A DNA stretch of 64,000 bases from Terriglobus sp. RCC_193 (lineage in GTDB: Bacteria; Acidobacteriota; Terriglobia; Terriglobales; Acidobacteriaceae). The stretch covers positions 1,240,001-1,304,000 of the forward strand of contig NZ_JBFUPK010000001.1 in the NCBI RefSeq assembly GCF_041355105.1. Direction: 5' to 3'. Made by a program: the position numbers and the translations under genes. Shown here piece after piece: positions 19,480-27,139 of this stretch (position 1 is its first letter; every line of letters starts with the position of its first letter). The notes below the pieces were generated by a model, which ran no database searches, had not been told where the DNA came from, and was given only the letters and a program-made list of their open reading frames with translations.

Positions 19480-19508
19480 TTGCCTTCAAGTTAACTTGAA
19501 GTTATAGC
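19480..19508 (+). promoter_or_regulatory. MerR-type promoter with central palindromic operator
   Basis: A perfect 18-bp palindrome, CTTCAAGTTAACTTGAAG (19484-19501), lies between a -35-like TTGCCT (19480-19485) and a -10-like TATAGC (19503-19508). This is the classic layout of MerR-activated promoters, with the operator filling the spacer. The promoter points right toward the redoxin gene at 19556. The merR gene starts 22 bp to the left. Confidence 0.75.
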
Positions 19509-19555
19509 CTTGGACTTGTTATTCAGGATCACCCTGAACACATCACGGAGGTTCG

Positions 19556-20143
19556 ATGAAACGCATCCTGCTTGCAGTCTCTGCCCTAACGTTGACGGCT
19601 ATCGTCATCGCTGCAGCACCTTTGGTGGGCGCTCGCGCTGCCGGAATTACACAGTTGCCAGAGACGACGTTGACCGATCACGGAAAGCCCGTCACGATCC
19701 ATTCGGCGGATGCTCCGGTCACCGCTCTGATTTTCGTCTCGACGACGTGCGAGGTCACCGCCGCCTACAGCGCTCGGCTCGAAGAACTCTTCGCTGACTA
19801 TTCCGGTAAGAAAGTACAGTTTGTCTTTGTCGATTCGAATGCGAATGAGACGACGGCGGATGTCGATACGTACAGCAGGGCTCGGGGCTGGAAGTTTCGG
19901 GTTTACCAGGATGAGGCGAACCGTCTCGCCGACAAGCTCGATGCTCATGTGACCCCCGAAGTCTATCTTTTCGATAAGACGGGCACTCTCCGCTATCACG
20001 GCCGTGTCGATGATTCGCGACCGGGTACGAAGATCACGTCGCGCGACACACGGACGGCGCTCGATGCGCTGCTCAGTGGAAAGCCCGTACCGGTCGCCGA
20101 GACCAAGGCGTTTGGCTGCACGATTTCTCGCGTGAAGAGCTAG
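19556..20143 (+). CDS. Exported redoxin (peroxiredoxin/TlpA-like) domain protein
   Basis: The 195-residue protein has an N-terminal signal peptide (MKRILLAVSALTLTAIVIAA then a small-residue region ending GARAAG). The mature part has a thioredoxin-like fold with a single candidate active-site cysteine in STTCEVTAAY (about residue 62), the position where relatives have TCPV-x-x-x-Y. Later VTPEVYLFDKTGTLRYHGRVDD is the cis-Pro and strand typical of redoxins. It ends in FGCTISRVK, another cysteine common in this subgroup. It is the first gene of the MerR-controlled rightward cluster. Its role is periplasmic thiol or peroxide chemistry; the exact reaction is unknown. Confidence 0.7.
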   Translation: MKRILLAVSALTLTAIVIAAAPLVGARAAGITQLPETTLTDHGKPVTIHSADAPVTALIFVSTTCEVTAAYSARLEELFADYSGKKVQFVFVDSNANETTADVDTYSRARGWKFRVYQDEANRLADKLDAHVTPEVYLFDKTGTLRYHGRVDDSRPGTKITSRDTRTALDALLSGKPVPVAETKAFGCTISRVKS

Positions 20144-20145
20144 CC

Positions 20146-20601
20146 ATGAATCTCCTTACACCGTTCGCCCATTTGTTGTTGATGATGTCGCTTCTGCCCC
20201 TGAATCAGGCTGGACTCAAGAAGGCGGTTGCTTCCGAACGAGGCAAAGTCGTCGTGGTCAATATGTGGGCGACGTGGTGCGCTCCATGCAAAGCAGAGAT
20301 GCCATCGCTTGTTTCATTTGAGAAGCGACACGCTGGCCAGAAGGTGAAGCTGATTCTCGTTTCAGCCAATGAGCCGGAGGAGGAGAAAGCTGCGACGAAG
20401 TTTCTCGCAGCCTCCGGCTTCAGCGCAGTCTCCTATATCAAGCAAACGAAGGATGATCAAAAGTTCATTGATTCGTTGAACCCGAAGTGGAGTGGCGCCC
20501 TACCCGCGACGTTTGTGTATAACCGTTCGGGCAAGCTCGTGAAGTCATTCTTTGGCATCGTTGATATGAACCAACTCGAAGCTGTGATCAAGCCATTGTG
20601 A
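20146..20601 (+). CDS. TlpA-like thioredoxin with WCAPC active site
   Basis: The 151-residue protein starts two bases after the previous stop. An N-terminal hydrophobic stretch (LLTPFAHLLLMMSLLPL) suggests export or membrane anchoring. VVNMWATWCAPCKAEMPSL holds the redox-active C-x-x-C, and GALPATFVYNRSGK has the cis-proline loop. Proteins of this family reduce or isomerise disulfides outside the cytoplasm. It is one of three redox genes in the same MerR-linked cluster. Confidence 0.8.
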   Translation: MNLLTPFAHLLLMMSLLPLNQAGLKKAVASERGKVVVVNMWATWCAPCKAEMPSLVSFEKRHAGQKVKLILVSANEPEEEKAATKFLAASGFSAVSYIKQTKDDQKFIDSLNPKWSGALPATFVYNRSGKLVKSFFGIVDMNQLEAVIKPL

Positions 20602-20643
20602 TGCCGAGGCAATCGCGGTGAATTCCTGAACTATGGAGTAACA

Positions 20644-21060
20644 ATGAAACGTCTTTCAATCGCTACTTGCCTCATATTTGCCGCAGGGGTTTTCTTCATG
20701 ACCGTTCCCGTCGATGCGCAAACACCGTCAGCCGAGAAGAAGACTGTTGTCTTCGCCTGCAACATGAAGGCCATGACTCCAGCGCAACGGAAGCGGCACT
20801 CCGAAGTACTTTCCCCCGCTCTGGTCACGGCAAAGCGCCAGAGTAGTGAAATTAGCAATGGATACGCGTTCCAATTTCCATCCGATGCCAAGACGTTTGC
20901 CACGGTCTCGGAATGGATTGGAAATGAGCGGCTGTGCTGCCCGTTCTTCGAGTTCGATGTGCATGTCGGTGACAGCACCGAACCGTTGAGGCTGCAGATA
21001 ACCGGACCGGACGGCGTCAAGCAATTCATTAGGGCTGAACTTCCTGGGCTGGTCGGCTAA
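20644..21060 (+). CDS. Exported protein of unknown function with RLCCPFF motif
   Basis: The 138-residue protein has a clear signal peptide (MKRLSIATCLIFAAGVFFMTVPVDAQ). The mature part has FACNMKAMTPAQRKRH and, near residue 100, ERLCCPFFEFDVHV. The paired cysteines could bind a metal or take part in thiol exchange; I do not recognise a characterised family. It lies between two TlpA-like genes and overlaps the next one by one base, so it probably works with them, for example as a metal-binding substrate kept reduced in the periplasm. That role is inference only. Confidence 0.6.
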   Translation: MKRLSIATCLIFAAGVFFMTVPVDAQTPSAEKKTVVFACNMKAMTPAQRKRHSEVLSPALVTAKRQSSEISNGYAFQFPSDAKTFATVSEWIGNERLCCPFFEFDVHVGDSTEPLRLQITGPDGVKQFIRAELPGLVG

Positions 21061-21566
21061 TGCGTCTGACGTCCGTTCGCGATGCTGCTCTAGCCTGTTC
21101 TCTTCTGATTGCGCCCGGGCTGACACATGCCGCGCCCATCACCGCGGGACATGTTGCTCCTCCCTTCGTCTTACGGCAGGCGGACGGCAAAGCCGTCAGT
21201 CTGTCTTCTTACAAAGGCAAGGTCATCCTCCTCAACTTTTGGGCAACCTGGTGCGCTCCATGCCGGGTCGAGATGCCGTGGTTCGAGGAGTTCTCAAAAA
21301 GTTACGGCGGTAAGGGCTTCGCGGTTCTCGGGGTATCGCTCGACGATGGCGGCTGGAAGGAGGTTCAACCTACGGTGACGAAGTTGAGGATTTCCTACCC
21401 GATCGTGCTTGGAGACAAGCGCACGATGAAGCTGTACGGGATGGGTGAGCAGCTGCCCGCCACATTCTTGATCGACCGGACAGGCAAGATTCAGACCGTG
21501 AAAATTGGCTTTGGCGATAAGAAGGAATTTGAACAAACGATTAGCCAATTGCTTAAAGAGCATTGA
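21060..21566 (+). CDS. TlpA family exported thiol-disulfide oxidoreductase
   Basis: The 168-residue protein has a signal peptide (LACSLLIAPGLTHAAP). LLNFWATWCAPCRVEMPWF carries the C-x-x-C active site and EQLPATFLIDRTGKIQ the cis-Pro loop; the insert with GVSLDDGGWKEVQP is typical of the TlpA/ResA branch. It starts at the A of the preceding TAA stop, so translation is coupled. It is the last gene of the cluster, 56 bp before the convergent arsC remnant. The family reduces disulfides in periplasmic targets such as apocytochromes, but no cytochrome genes are nearby. Confidence 0.8.
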   Translation: MRLTSVRDAALACSLLIAPGLTHAAPITAGHVAPPFVLRQADGKAVSLSSYKGKVILLNFWATWCAPCRVEMPWFEEFSKSYGGKGFAVLGVSLDDGGWKEVQPTVTKLRISYPIVLGDKRTMKLYGMGEQLPATFLIDRTGKIQTVKIGFGDKKEFEQTISQLLKEH

Positions 21567-21622
21567 CTTCGAAGGATGCAAGGATCAACGCCAGCCCAGC
21601 GATCTTGGTCTCTAGTGCTCTT

Positions 21623-22025
21623 TTACTTGCCTAGCCTCTCCGATTGAATCAACTCCGACACTCTGGCCTTCACGTCATCTCGGATCGCTTTAACCTCATC
21701 CGTAGGTAAACCTTTCGGATCACGCAGGGGCCAGTCATCCCTGCGAAGGCCAGGGACATACGGGCATTTGTCACCGCAGCCCATCGTGATCAGGACTGAA
21801 GCGTCTTCCGCAAGTTCCTGTGTCACCTTTTCGAGGTGTCGAGTTGCTTAGGTCAATCCCGACTTCCTGCATGACGGAAAGGACCTCTGGATGCACTCTC
21901 AAGCCCGGTTCAGTTCCTGCCGATATGGCTTCTGCTTTGGCGGGGTCGGCGAACTCGTTGAAGAAAGCCGCCGCCATCTGGGCGCGACCGGCGTTGTGGA
22001 GGCAGGCGAAGATTATCTTTTTCAT
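21623..22025 (-). pseudogene. arsC: Arsenate reductase (thioredoxin-coupled, low-molecular-weight phosphatase type), frameshifted
   Basis: Two overlapping frames together give a full ArsC of about 134 residues. The first frame from ATG 22025 reads KKIIFACLHNAGRAQMAAAF (nucleophilic Cys in the P-loop) to about NSTPRK. The second resumes as VTQELAEDASVLITMGCGDKCPYVPG and runs to 21623, keeping the second and third redox cysteines. The break is at about 21827-21833, where one extra base in an AAAAGG run shifts the frame. As read, the gene is dead, unless the extra base is a sequencing error. A good ribosome site (AAGGA) precedes the ATG. No other ars genes are nearby. Confidence 0.8.
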
Positions 22026-22073
22026 TCCATTTCCTTCGAGATTCGTTCCATCGGAATGTTGCTCCCCTGCCAT

Positions 22074-22350
22074 GGCTGGCTACTCCAACGGAGAGCATTT
22101 CGCGGAGTGTGAGGTGGCGGGCATCCTGCCCTATGTTCCTGTCATGCGTACTGTCAACAATCAGGGAGGCGGCGGTTTATATGGGCGGAACGACTTCCGC
22201 TACGACGCCGATAGCGACACGTACATCTGTCCGGGCGAAAAGAGGCTCTTCCGAAAACACACCAATCACAAAGATTGGAGCCTGTGTGCAACGTGCTTTC
22301 AGTGAACAAGAGCCGCAATCAGACGCAAAGGCTTTGTACATGGTGTAACG
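22074..22350 (+). mobile_element. IS1182-family transposase fragment, internally inverted
   Basis: The plus frame 22074-22262 reads GYSNGEHFAECEVAGILPYVP, VNNQGGGGLYGRNDFRYD and DTYICPGEKRLFRKHTNHKD, a characteristic stretch of IS1182 transposases. The next part of the same protein (YKAFASDCGSCSLKARCTQ) is found on the minus strand at about 22345-22285. The switch of strand occurs at a small hairpin, CCAATC-ACAAA-GATTGG (about 22261-22277). Only a short part of the transposase remains and no ends are visible, so it cannot move. It marks rearrangement next to the conjugation remnant. Confidence 0.65.
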
Positions 22351-22372
22351 GAATGCCAAACCGAGGAGAACA

Positions 22373-22696
22373 ATGAACTTCAAAAGCAAGTGGCCATCCG
22401 CATCGCTGGCATGTGTCATTTGTCGATGCCTCGGTAGGCTTTGCGACACCGGCCAGCTGATCGAATCGCAGGACAAAACCGGCTTCTTTATCGGGCCGAA
22501 ATCCTCGCCATTGGAAACGGAATCAGCCACGGAGAAACACCCAGAGCAAGCGCTCCGCGCCCCCTGGGCCGCGCAGGGAGTGCCGAAGGAAGAACAGGAG
22601 CGATTGCTTGCTGGAGTGACCGTAAAAGCTCAGCCTGGCGCACAGGTTCGGCCATTCCGACTCCCTGACCAGACCTCTGACGTTTTGCATGTCTGA
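22373..22696 (+). CDS. Small hypothetical protein preceding the three-hairpin element
   Basis: The open frame is 107 residues. I do not recognise it. The second half (EQALRAPWAAQGVPKEEQERLLAGVTVKAQPGAQVRPFRLP) looks more protein-like than the cysteine-rich first part, so this may be the tail of a longer gene truncated by the neighbouring transposon fragment. A GAGGAGAAC ribosome-like sequence precedes the ATG. The stop lies directly at the base of the first hairpin of the element at 22695, the same relation seen at the end of the partition-protein fragment at 23625. Confidence 0.35.
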   Translation: MNFKSKWPSASLACVICRCLGRLCDTGQLIESQDKTGFFIGPKSSPLETESATEKHPEQALRAPWAAQGVPKEEQERLLAGVTVKAQPGAQVRPFRLPDQTSDVLHV

Positions 22697-22839
22697 GGGG
22701 CGGCATTCGTGCCGCCTCTCGTCTTTGTGCGCGCACAAAATTTCGCAGGGAGACACCGCTTCGGTTTCTCCCTGCACCCACGTCCCGCCAGCGGCCTTCG
22801 CTCGCCGGATTGCGGCAGGAAGACGTTCCCCCTTCCTGC
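22695..22839 (+). repeat. Three-hairpin element, copy 1
   Basis: Three stem-loops follow one another: GGCGGC/GCCGCC (22699-22716), GCAGGGAGA/TCTCCCTGC with a TTCGG in the loop region (22745-22775), and GCAGGAA/TTCCTGC (22815-22839). A second copy at 23641-23788 has the same order, similar spacing and many identical unpaired blocks. Both copies start at a gene stop codon. It may be a transcription terminator or attenuator, an RNA-processing element or a mobile hairpin repeat; no function is assigned. Confidence 0.7.
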
Positions 22840-22884
22840 ACCTTTCCCCTCGGATTGCCTGCGGCGCTGAGCCGAAATAAGCCA

Positions 22885-22905
22885 CTTATCAGCGCTACTG
22901 ATAAG
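22885..22905. promoter_or_regulatory. Palindromic operator upstream of virB2, shared with the excisionase region
   Basis: CTTATCAG (22885-22892) and CTGATAAG (22898-22905) form a perfect inverted repeat with a 5-bp centre. It lies 90 bp before the virB2 ATG. The same pattern, with mainly transition differences, occurs at 36961-36985, 98 bp before the excisionase ATG. It is a probable repressor or activator site for conjugation genes; the regulator is not identified in this window. Confidence 0.55.
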
Positions 22906-22994
22906 CAAACCCTTCCCATTTATTGGACTCATCGCGCCGAACGATTCTACGTTGACGCATATCGCAACCGATTCCACGGTTGATCGAGGTGCCA

Positions 22995-23195
22995 ATGCAG
23001 ATCAAAGTCAGGCTCGTTTCCAGGCCCATCCAGAGGTGGGCAAGACACTTCCTCAAACAGACACTACCCCGTGCTGTGCGCGTGGTGGGGCCGACTCTGG
23101 TCGCCCTCACATTCGCCGGCGTCGCCCATGCGCAAGGGACGATGGACTTCTCCGGCGCACAAACGCTCATGGGAACGTTTAAAACAGCGCCGTGA
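22995..23195 (+). pseudogene. virB2: Conjugation pilin VirB2, 5' fragment
   Basis: From ATG 22995 the frame encodes a VirB2/TrbC-like start: a positively charged N-terminus, a hydrophobic signal (LVALTFAGVAHAQ), then GTMDFSGAQTLMGTFKT. Homology to the pilin stops at about 23185, and the frame ends two codons later at TGA 23193-23195. The missing remainder (FAMYAGAVICLGGLIFAG onward) is at 50090-50267. Joining 22995-23185 to 50090-50267 gives exactly 123 codons including the stop. The GAGGTG before the ATG is the ribosome-binding site. Confidence 0.8.
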
Positions 23196-23625
23196 GCAGG
23201 CCATCGCGAACGCGTCCGGGTTGCGCGTACTCAGTGCCATCGCCGACGCCGTGCCTGTCCGCTTGTTGAAGCGTGACCTGTTCTTTGTTCTGGAGCGACT
23301 GATCGCCCTGATGGACGAGAACCGCATCGCAACGCTTGCCCGGCAGCACGGCATCCGTCAGAAGCGCGATGATGGCGGTCTGAGCAAGACCCTGATCGCG
23401 TTCACCCGTCGTGCCGATGAGGGAACGCTCTCCCGGATGATGGTCGAAACCACCATCCTGCTTGTCTCCGCTCGTCAGAACGGAACGACCGTCCTTCGCG
23501 ATGCGGCCACGGTCTACAAGGTGGACACCGATGCCATTACCCAGAAGGTGAAGCAGGAGTTTGCAGCCAAGGTTAGGGCGAAGAATGACCCCACGCCCGA
23601 AGTCAAAGCCAAGAAAGCAGCCTAG
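23182..23625 (+). pseudogene. C-terminal fragment of a ParB-like partition protein
   Basis: Immediately after the pilin break the frame reads KQRREQAIANASGLRVL and continues for about 147 residues to 23625, ending in a lysine/alanine-rich tail. Segments such as KRDLFFVLERLIALMDENR, RQHGIRQKRDDGG and YKVDTDAITQKVKQEF resemble the C-terminal region of ParB-domain proteins on acidobacterial integrative elements as I remember them; this family call is tentative. The N-terminal ParB domain is absent. The first part of the open frame (from 23071) is pilin sequence in the wrong frame. It has no start of its own and is probably not functional. Confidence 0.5.
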
Positions 23626-23640
23626 ACGTCACCGCTTCAG

Positions 23641-23788
23641 GAGGCGGCGAACCTGCCGCCTCACATTTTCTACCTGTTTCAAAATCGAGCAGGGAGAACC
23701 CCCTTCGGTTTCTCCCTGCATCCTCATCCCGCTTTTATCCGGCCCCCGCTCGCCGGCTGCGCGGCAGGACGACGTTCCCCCTTCCTGC
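23641..23788 (+). repeat. Three-hairpin element, copy 2
   Basis: The stems are GAGGCGGC/GCCGCCTC (23641-23662), GCAGGGAGA/TCTCCCTGC (23689-23719) and GCAGGA/TCCTGC (23764-23788). Between the stems, blocks such as TTCGGTTTCTCCCTGCA, CGCTCGCCGG and GACGTTCCCCCTTCCTGCAC match copy 1 at 22695-22839. It begins 16 bp after the stop of the ParB-like fragment. Confidence 0.7.
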
Positions 23789-23876
23789 ACTTTGCCCCTT
23801 TTCTGCCTGCTGCCGCTACCTTTCAGAAACGGTTGTCGATGCGGGACTACTCTTCGTGGAGTCTAGGATTAGTGCC

Positions 23877-24716
23877 TCAGGACTGGCTGAATTGCGAATC
23901 GAACTTCGGATTGAAGAGGTATTTTCGTGACGCATAGTCCCCCAAACTGAAATAGAAAATGCCTTTCAACCATTGGGTGCTGGGATCGTTGAACACCGAG
24001 TTGTCCCAGTCATAGCCACTAGACAGCACCTTTCCGCTTTCGTGCCCGACTTTGAGTTGATAGCCGCCGGATAGCGAGGACAACACGGCGAAATCACCCG
24101 CAATCGTCACATCATTGAGTTCAATGACGGCAAAGTTCTCACGCGGCTTTGAGAGTTGATTCTGTTTTGCGATTTTGCGCAGAAGCTTTTGGCGGATCGA
24201 AGCCATCGCAGTCTGGGTATGGGTCGTTACGCTATAGACGGTCGGTGTCCCGTCCTCGCTGGGGCGCGGGAACAAAGGCATCACGCAGAACACTTCCAAG
24301 AACATCTTCGATCCGTCCAGCCGCTCGACGATGATGTCTGCCTCCGCCTCTTCGAGATGAATACCTCGTATCAAGCCTTCATGGACTGCACGAACGTAGG
24401 CACGATATACGATGACCTCTGAGAAGATGGCTTCGCAGTTCCGCCACTCCTTTGAAGCTTCGCGAAACCGCTTGGCGTAGGACCTCGCGTGTTGCCCGTT
24501 GTAGTCATGGATGTCGTTTAGGTCTTCCAGCAATCGCACGTAGTTTCGATAGTGGTTCAGGCACCCCGCTTCTTGCGCTCGGTAGTAGCCGTGCCTCTGC
24601 CGTTGGAAGTAATCGCACTTCAAGAGATCGGGAAGCGCAAACTCGCTCTCGCGCTCGGTCACGATGTCCGATGCGATGAAACGGCTTGCGTCTTCCATTT
24701 CGCCGATCTTCTTCAT
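23877..24716 (-). CDS. Hypothetical protein with possible nuclease-like core
   Basis: The 279-residue protein has no family I can name. Residues about 120-150 read EEAEADIIVERLDGSKMFLEVF: an acidic residue, a hydrophobic strand and E-x-V/F, resembling the D...E-x-K core of restriction-endonuclease-like folds but without a clear lysine. The N-terminal third is charged and helical (YFQRQRHGYYRAQEAG). No signal peptide is seen. Its ATG overlaps the stop of a small upstream frame (24713-24961). Its position in cargo rich in defence genes makes a defence role possible but unproven. Confidence 0.55.
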   Translation of the reverse strand: MKKIGEMEDASRFIASDIVTERESEFALPDLLKCDYFQRQRHGYYRAQEAGCLNHYRNYVRLLEDLNDIHDYNGQHARSYAKRFREASKEWRNCEAIFSEVIVYRAYVRAVHEGLIRGIHLEEAEADIIVERLDGSKMFLEVFCVMPLFPRPSEDGTPTVYSVTTHTQTAMASIRQKLLRKIAKQNQLSKPRENFAVIELNDVTIAGDFAVLSSLSGGYQLKVGHESGKVLSSGYDWDNSVFNDPSTQWLKGIFYFSLGDYASRKYLFNPKFDSQFSQS

Positions 24717-24961
24717 GTCAGTGCACCTCCCTCGTTTGCTACCTCAGGCCCTACTGATTGAGTGTCCGCCATCCCAAACTCGTCCGTCATCTCTTTGGTG
24801 GGTAGGTCGAGCATAGCGACGTGTTTCAGCGTATGCCGTGTGCCTTGCGAGATATAGGAGCTGCCTGCCTCAAACGGCTTACTCAATTGCTTGTCATCAC
24901 GATCCGTTGTTGCAGGATGTCGCGCAAGCAATCTTTCGAAGCCACGACAGCCCACGCTCAC
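24713..24961 (-). CDS. Small hypothetical ORF coupled to the downstream gene
   Basis: The frame has up to 82 residues and its stop overlaps the next ATG (ATGA), a pattern typical of real coupled genes. The product is not recognised; the second half (RHTLKHVAMLDLPTKEMTDEFGMADTQS) looks plausible as protein. The true start may be internal. No clear ribosome site was found. Between here and the TetR gene (24962-25226) I see nothing else. Confidence 0.3.
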   Translation of the reverse strand: MSVGCRGFERLLARHPATTDRDDKQLSKPFEAGSSYISQGTRHTLKHVAMLDLPTKEMTDEFGMADTQSVGPEVANEGGALT

Positions 24962-25226
24962 GTGTCCCTATGCTCATGCTCACAAGAGGTGTCACTACAT
25001 AGGGCTTCCAAGCCTTACGCTGTTGCTGCTCCTGGAAGCGTGCGTTCAGATATCCTGCAGATGCTCGCTGTGTTCTGTGGCTGCATGGTTCCTCTGGCCC
25101 TGTTTATGCAAAAGCCTCCAAGGAACACGTCGGCTGCAGTTCACTAAGCGTAACAAGGAAGTTGACGGGCTCTATCAGGCGAAACGCAGTCCCGACAGCG
25201 CCATTGTTCCTTGCAGCAGGCTGTCA

Positions 25227-25946
25227 TTAGGTCCCCAGCGCGCTATTCCGAAAAAGCATATCGAAAAGCTGGCCGGCAATTTTTCGCACGGCACCGGAGT
25301 CGACAATGTTGGGATCGAATCTGCACTCCAGTTGCAATGCGGTCAACATCGAAAAGCCGGTGTGTACCGCGATGGTACGACTGATTGCTTCTTTGTTTCT
25401 GGAGGCCGGCCCCAAGAGGTTGGAATATGCTTCTTCCTCGTTAACAGGAACGATGCTTTCGTAGACCTTTCGAAAGCGCTCCTGTGATTCCGGGTTTCGC
25501 ACTGAGTATAGGCGGAACTCTAAGAGAAGAAAGCCCCAGGTGTCGTCCGTCGCGAAGTCGAGGAAGTATTTTCGGAAAGCGTCAAGGTTCCCCTCAATGG
25601 TGGAAGAGTGCTCCATGAACTTCCTCATAATCGCTCGACGTCGCAAGGCATGATCTTGCACAAGAGCAAGGAAAACGTCTTCCTTGCTCTTGAACTGTGC
25701 GTAGATCGCGCCCTTGGTGCGGCCGGCCAACCGAGCGATCTCTCCCAATTCGGCTTTCTCGTATCCGTCGCGAACGAAGATGCGTTCCGCCGCTCGTAGC
25801 AACAGTTCGCGTGTCTCTTGTGTTTTCATCCCATGCTTCGTGGGCTTGCCCGAGTCTTCTGGCTTGCTCACGGTGCCGGGCAAAGCACGGTAGCGCATCT
25901 GTGAGTTGAAACTGACATCGGTTGCGGTATGTCTGGCAGTAGGCAT
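25227..25946 (-). CDS. TetR/AcrR family regulator
   Basis: The protein has 239 residues from the ATG at 25946 (CTAGGAAC just upstream). A shorter form from the ATG at 25829 starts directly before the DNA-binding domain and is also possible. The TetR helix-turn-helix reads RELLLRAAERIFVRDGYEKAELGEIARLAGRTKGAIYAQFKSKEDVF; the ligand domain is variable. It lies 44 bp downstream of the exported-protein gene, in the same direction. Three nearly identical palindromes at 27033, 27793 and 29570 head the neighbouring leftward genes and are its likely operators, so the protein probably represses this set including itself. Confidence 0.85.
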   Translation of the reverse strand: MPTARHTATDVSFNSQMRYRALPGTVSKPEDSGKPTKHGMKTQETRELLLRAAERIFVRDGYEKAELGEIARLAGRTKGAIYAQFKSKEDVFLALVQDHALRRRAIMRKFMEHSSTIEGNLDAFRKYFLDFATDDTWGFLLLEFRLYSVRNPESQERFRKVYESIVPVNEEEAYSNLLGPASRNKEAISRTIAVHTGFSMLTALQLECRFDPNIVDSGAVRKIAGQLFDMLFRNSALGT

Positions 25947-25989
25947 AGTTCCTAGTGGTGCTCCTTCAGGAGAAGAAAAACTTGGGCAA

Positions 25990-27018
25990 CTAAAGAGCAT
26001 GGGGAGGAGTGGGAGCGTTTAAGGAACCACCCCGATTGAATTGCTTGAGATCGTTGACGTAGAGCTTCGCCAGTCTCTTTGCGACGCTGTCGGCGATGGT
26101 TAGGCTTTCGGATTCGCCACGCACCGTGGCTTTGAGCGGCTCCGTTTTATTGAAATGCCCCGACACATCGGTGATGGTCGCATCGAAGACGAGTTGCGTC
26201 GTCTTCGCGAAGAAGCCGATAGGACCCATGGAAGCACGAGCTACTTGGTTGCCGGGCTTGAAGCTGACGACGGAAATAGAGATCGTGAATTGCGGGCAGA
26301 CGGGCTGGGTGTCCGGTTCTCCTGCACGGTAGACATGAGTGACACCTTGCACCTTCTTGAGTCGGTCGATGATGTGCTCATAGACAGCGGCGCGATAGGC
26401 TGCTGGCACGTCTGCTTCGGTCCATGTGGGAGGGGAAACGAGCACCGCTCCTGCAAGTCCGCTGGCACCTTGGCAGGAGATCGAAGGCTTAGGAGCAGAT
26501 ACGGCCATCGCAATCGGATCGTTCAACGAAGGCACTGCAAGGGTGGAACTCTCCATCACGTGCGCAGCATCTGCGGCAGGGAGGAAGAAGACGGCTCCAT
26601 GATATGCGCCCCGGATGTCATGAAACTCCACCGTGAGCTCGTTCACCTTATGGTGCATGACCGTTGCCGCTGCCAGTCCACCGCCATTTGGAATCACCAT
26701 GCGAACGATCCGTCCCGTGGTGCCCCACAACTCGACGCGCTCGTTTGCGCTGCTGACCGCTGCGATTTCGGCCCAGGGCACGTCATAGCGCCCGGACTTC
26801 GCGCTGAACGCGATCCCGTGATTGTCGACGGTTAAGGAACCTTTAGCTTTGGGCTTCAGTTCAGGCAAACCGTATGCGTGCTGAACGTTTGGAGCCGTCC
26901 ACGACGGAATAGACACGAGGGCCACGGGTTGCGTCGGTTCGGATGTCTGCGTGCTTTGTGCGATGCCCATAGTGGTTGTGAACGCAAGAAGGAGTGACGG
27001 AAAACGGATTATATTCAA
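25990..27018 (-). CDS. Exported protein of unknown function, TetR-controlled
   Basis: I place the start at TTG 27018, preceded by GAGGTG; the longer frame to 27072 would run through the operator at 27033-27051. The 342-residue product has a signal peptide (FPSLLLAFTTTMGIAQS). Two domains seem present: residues about 40-150 with KGSLTVDNHGIAFSAKSGRYDVPWAEIAAV, resembling a PH-like lipid or membrane-associated fold, and a C-terminal part (PPTWTEADVPAAYRAAVYEHIIDRLKKV) resembling DUF4410-like lipoproteins. Family and function are not certain. It is cotranscribed with the TetR gene. Confidence 0.6.
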   Translation of the reverse strand: MNIIRFPSLLLAFTTTMGIAQSTQTSEPTQPVALVSIPSWTAPNVQHAYGLPELKPKAKGSLTVDNHGIAFSAKSGRYDVPWAEIAAVSSANERVELWGTTGRIVRMVIPNGGGLAAATVMHHKVNELTVEFHDIRGAYHGAVFFLPAADAAHVMESSTLAVPSLNDPIAMAVSAPKPSISCQGASGLAGAVLVSPPTWTEADVPAAYRAAVYEHIIDRLKKVQGVTHVYRAGEPDTQPVCPQFTISISVVSFKPGNQVARASMGPIGFFAKTTQLVFDATITDVSGHFNKTEPLKATVRGESESLTIADSVAKRLAKLYVNDLKQFNRGGSLNAPTPPHAL

Positions 27019-27032
27019 GATACACCTCGATG

Positions 27033-27051
27033 ATACGTACTGGTAGGTACT
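27033..27051. promoter_or_regulatory. TetR operator copy 1
   Basis: ATACGTACTGGTAGGTACT lies 15-33 bp before the TTG start of the exported-protein gene. It shares the half-site ATACGTAC and the GGTA element with the copies at 27793 and 29570. Confidence 0.75.
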
Positions 27052-27139
27052 TTGGTGGACGGTTTTGTTCACGCTGAATGTTTAAGGCGCAGTTGTTTCT
27101 TACCCGAAGAGCGATGTTGGGTTGTAGTCGACGAATCCG

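Noticed and set aside
23071-23181. Start of the open frame leading into the ParB-like fragment
   Set aside because: It is the virB2 sequence in a wrong frame; the ParB-like part begins only after the junction.
24891-25487. 198-residue plus-strand frame opposite the TetR gene
   Set aside because: Cysteine-rich, no recognisable domain, and antisense to a clear TetR gene.
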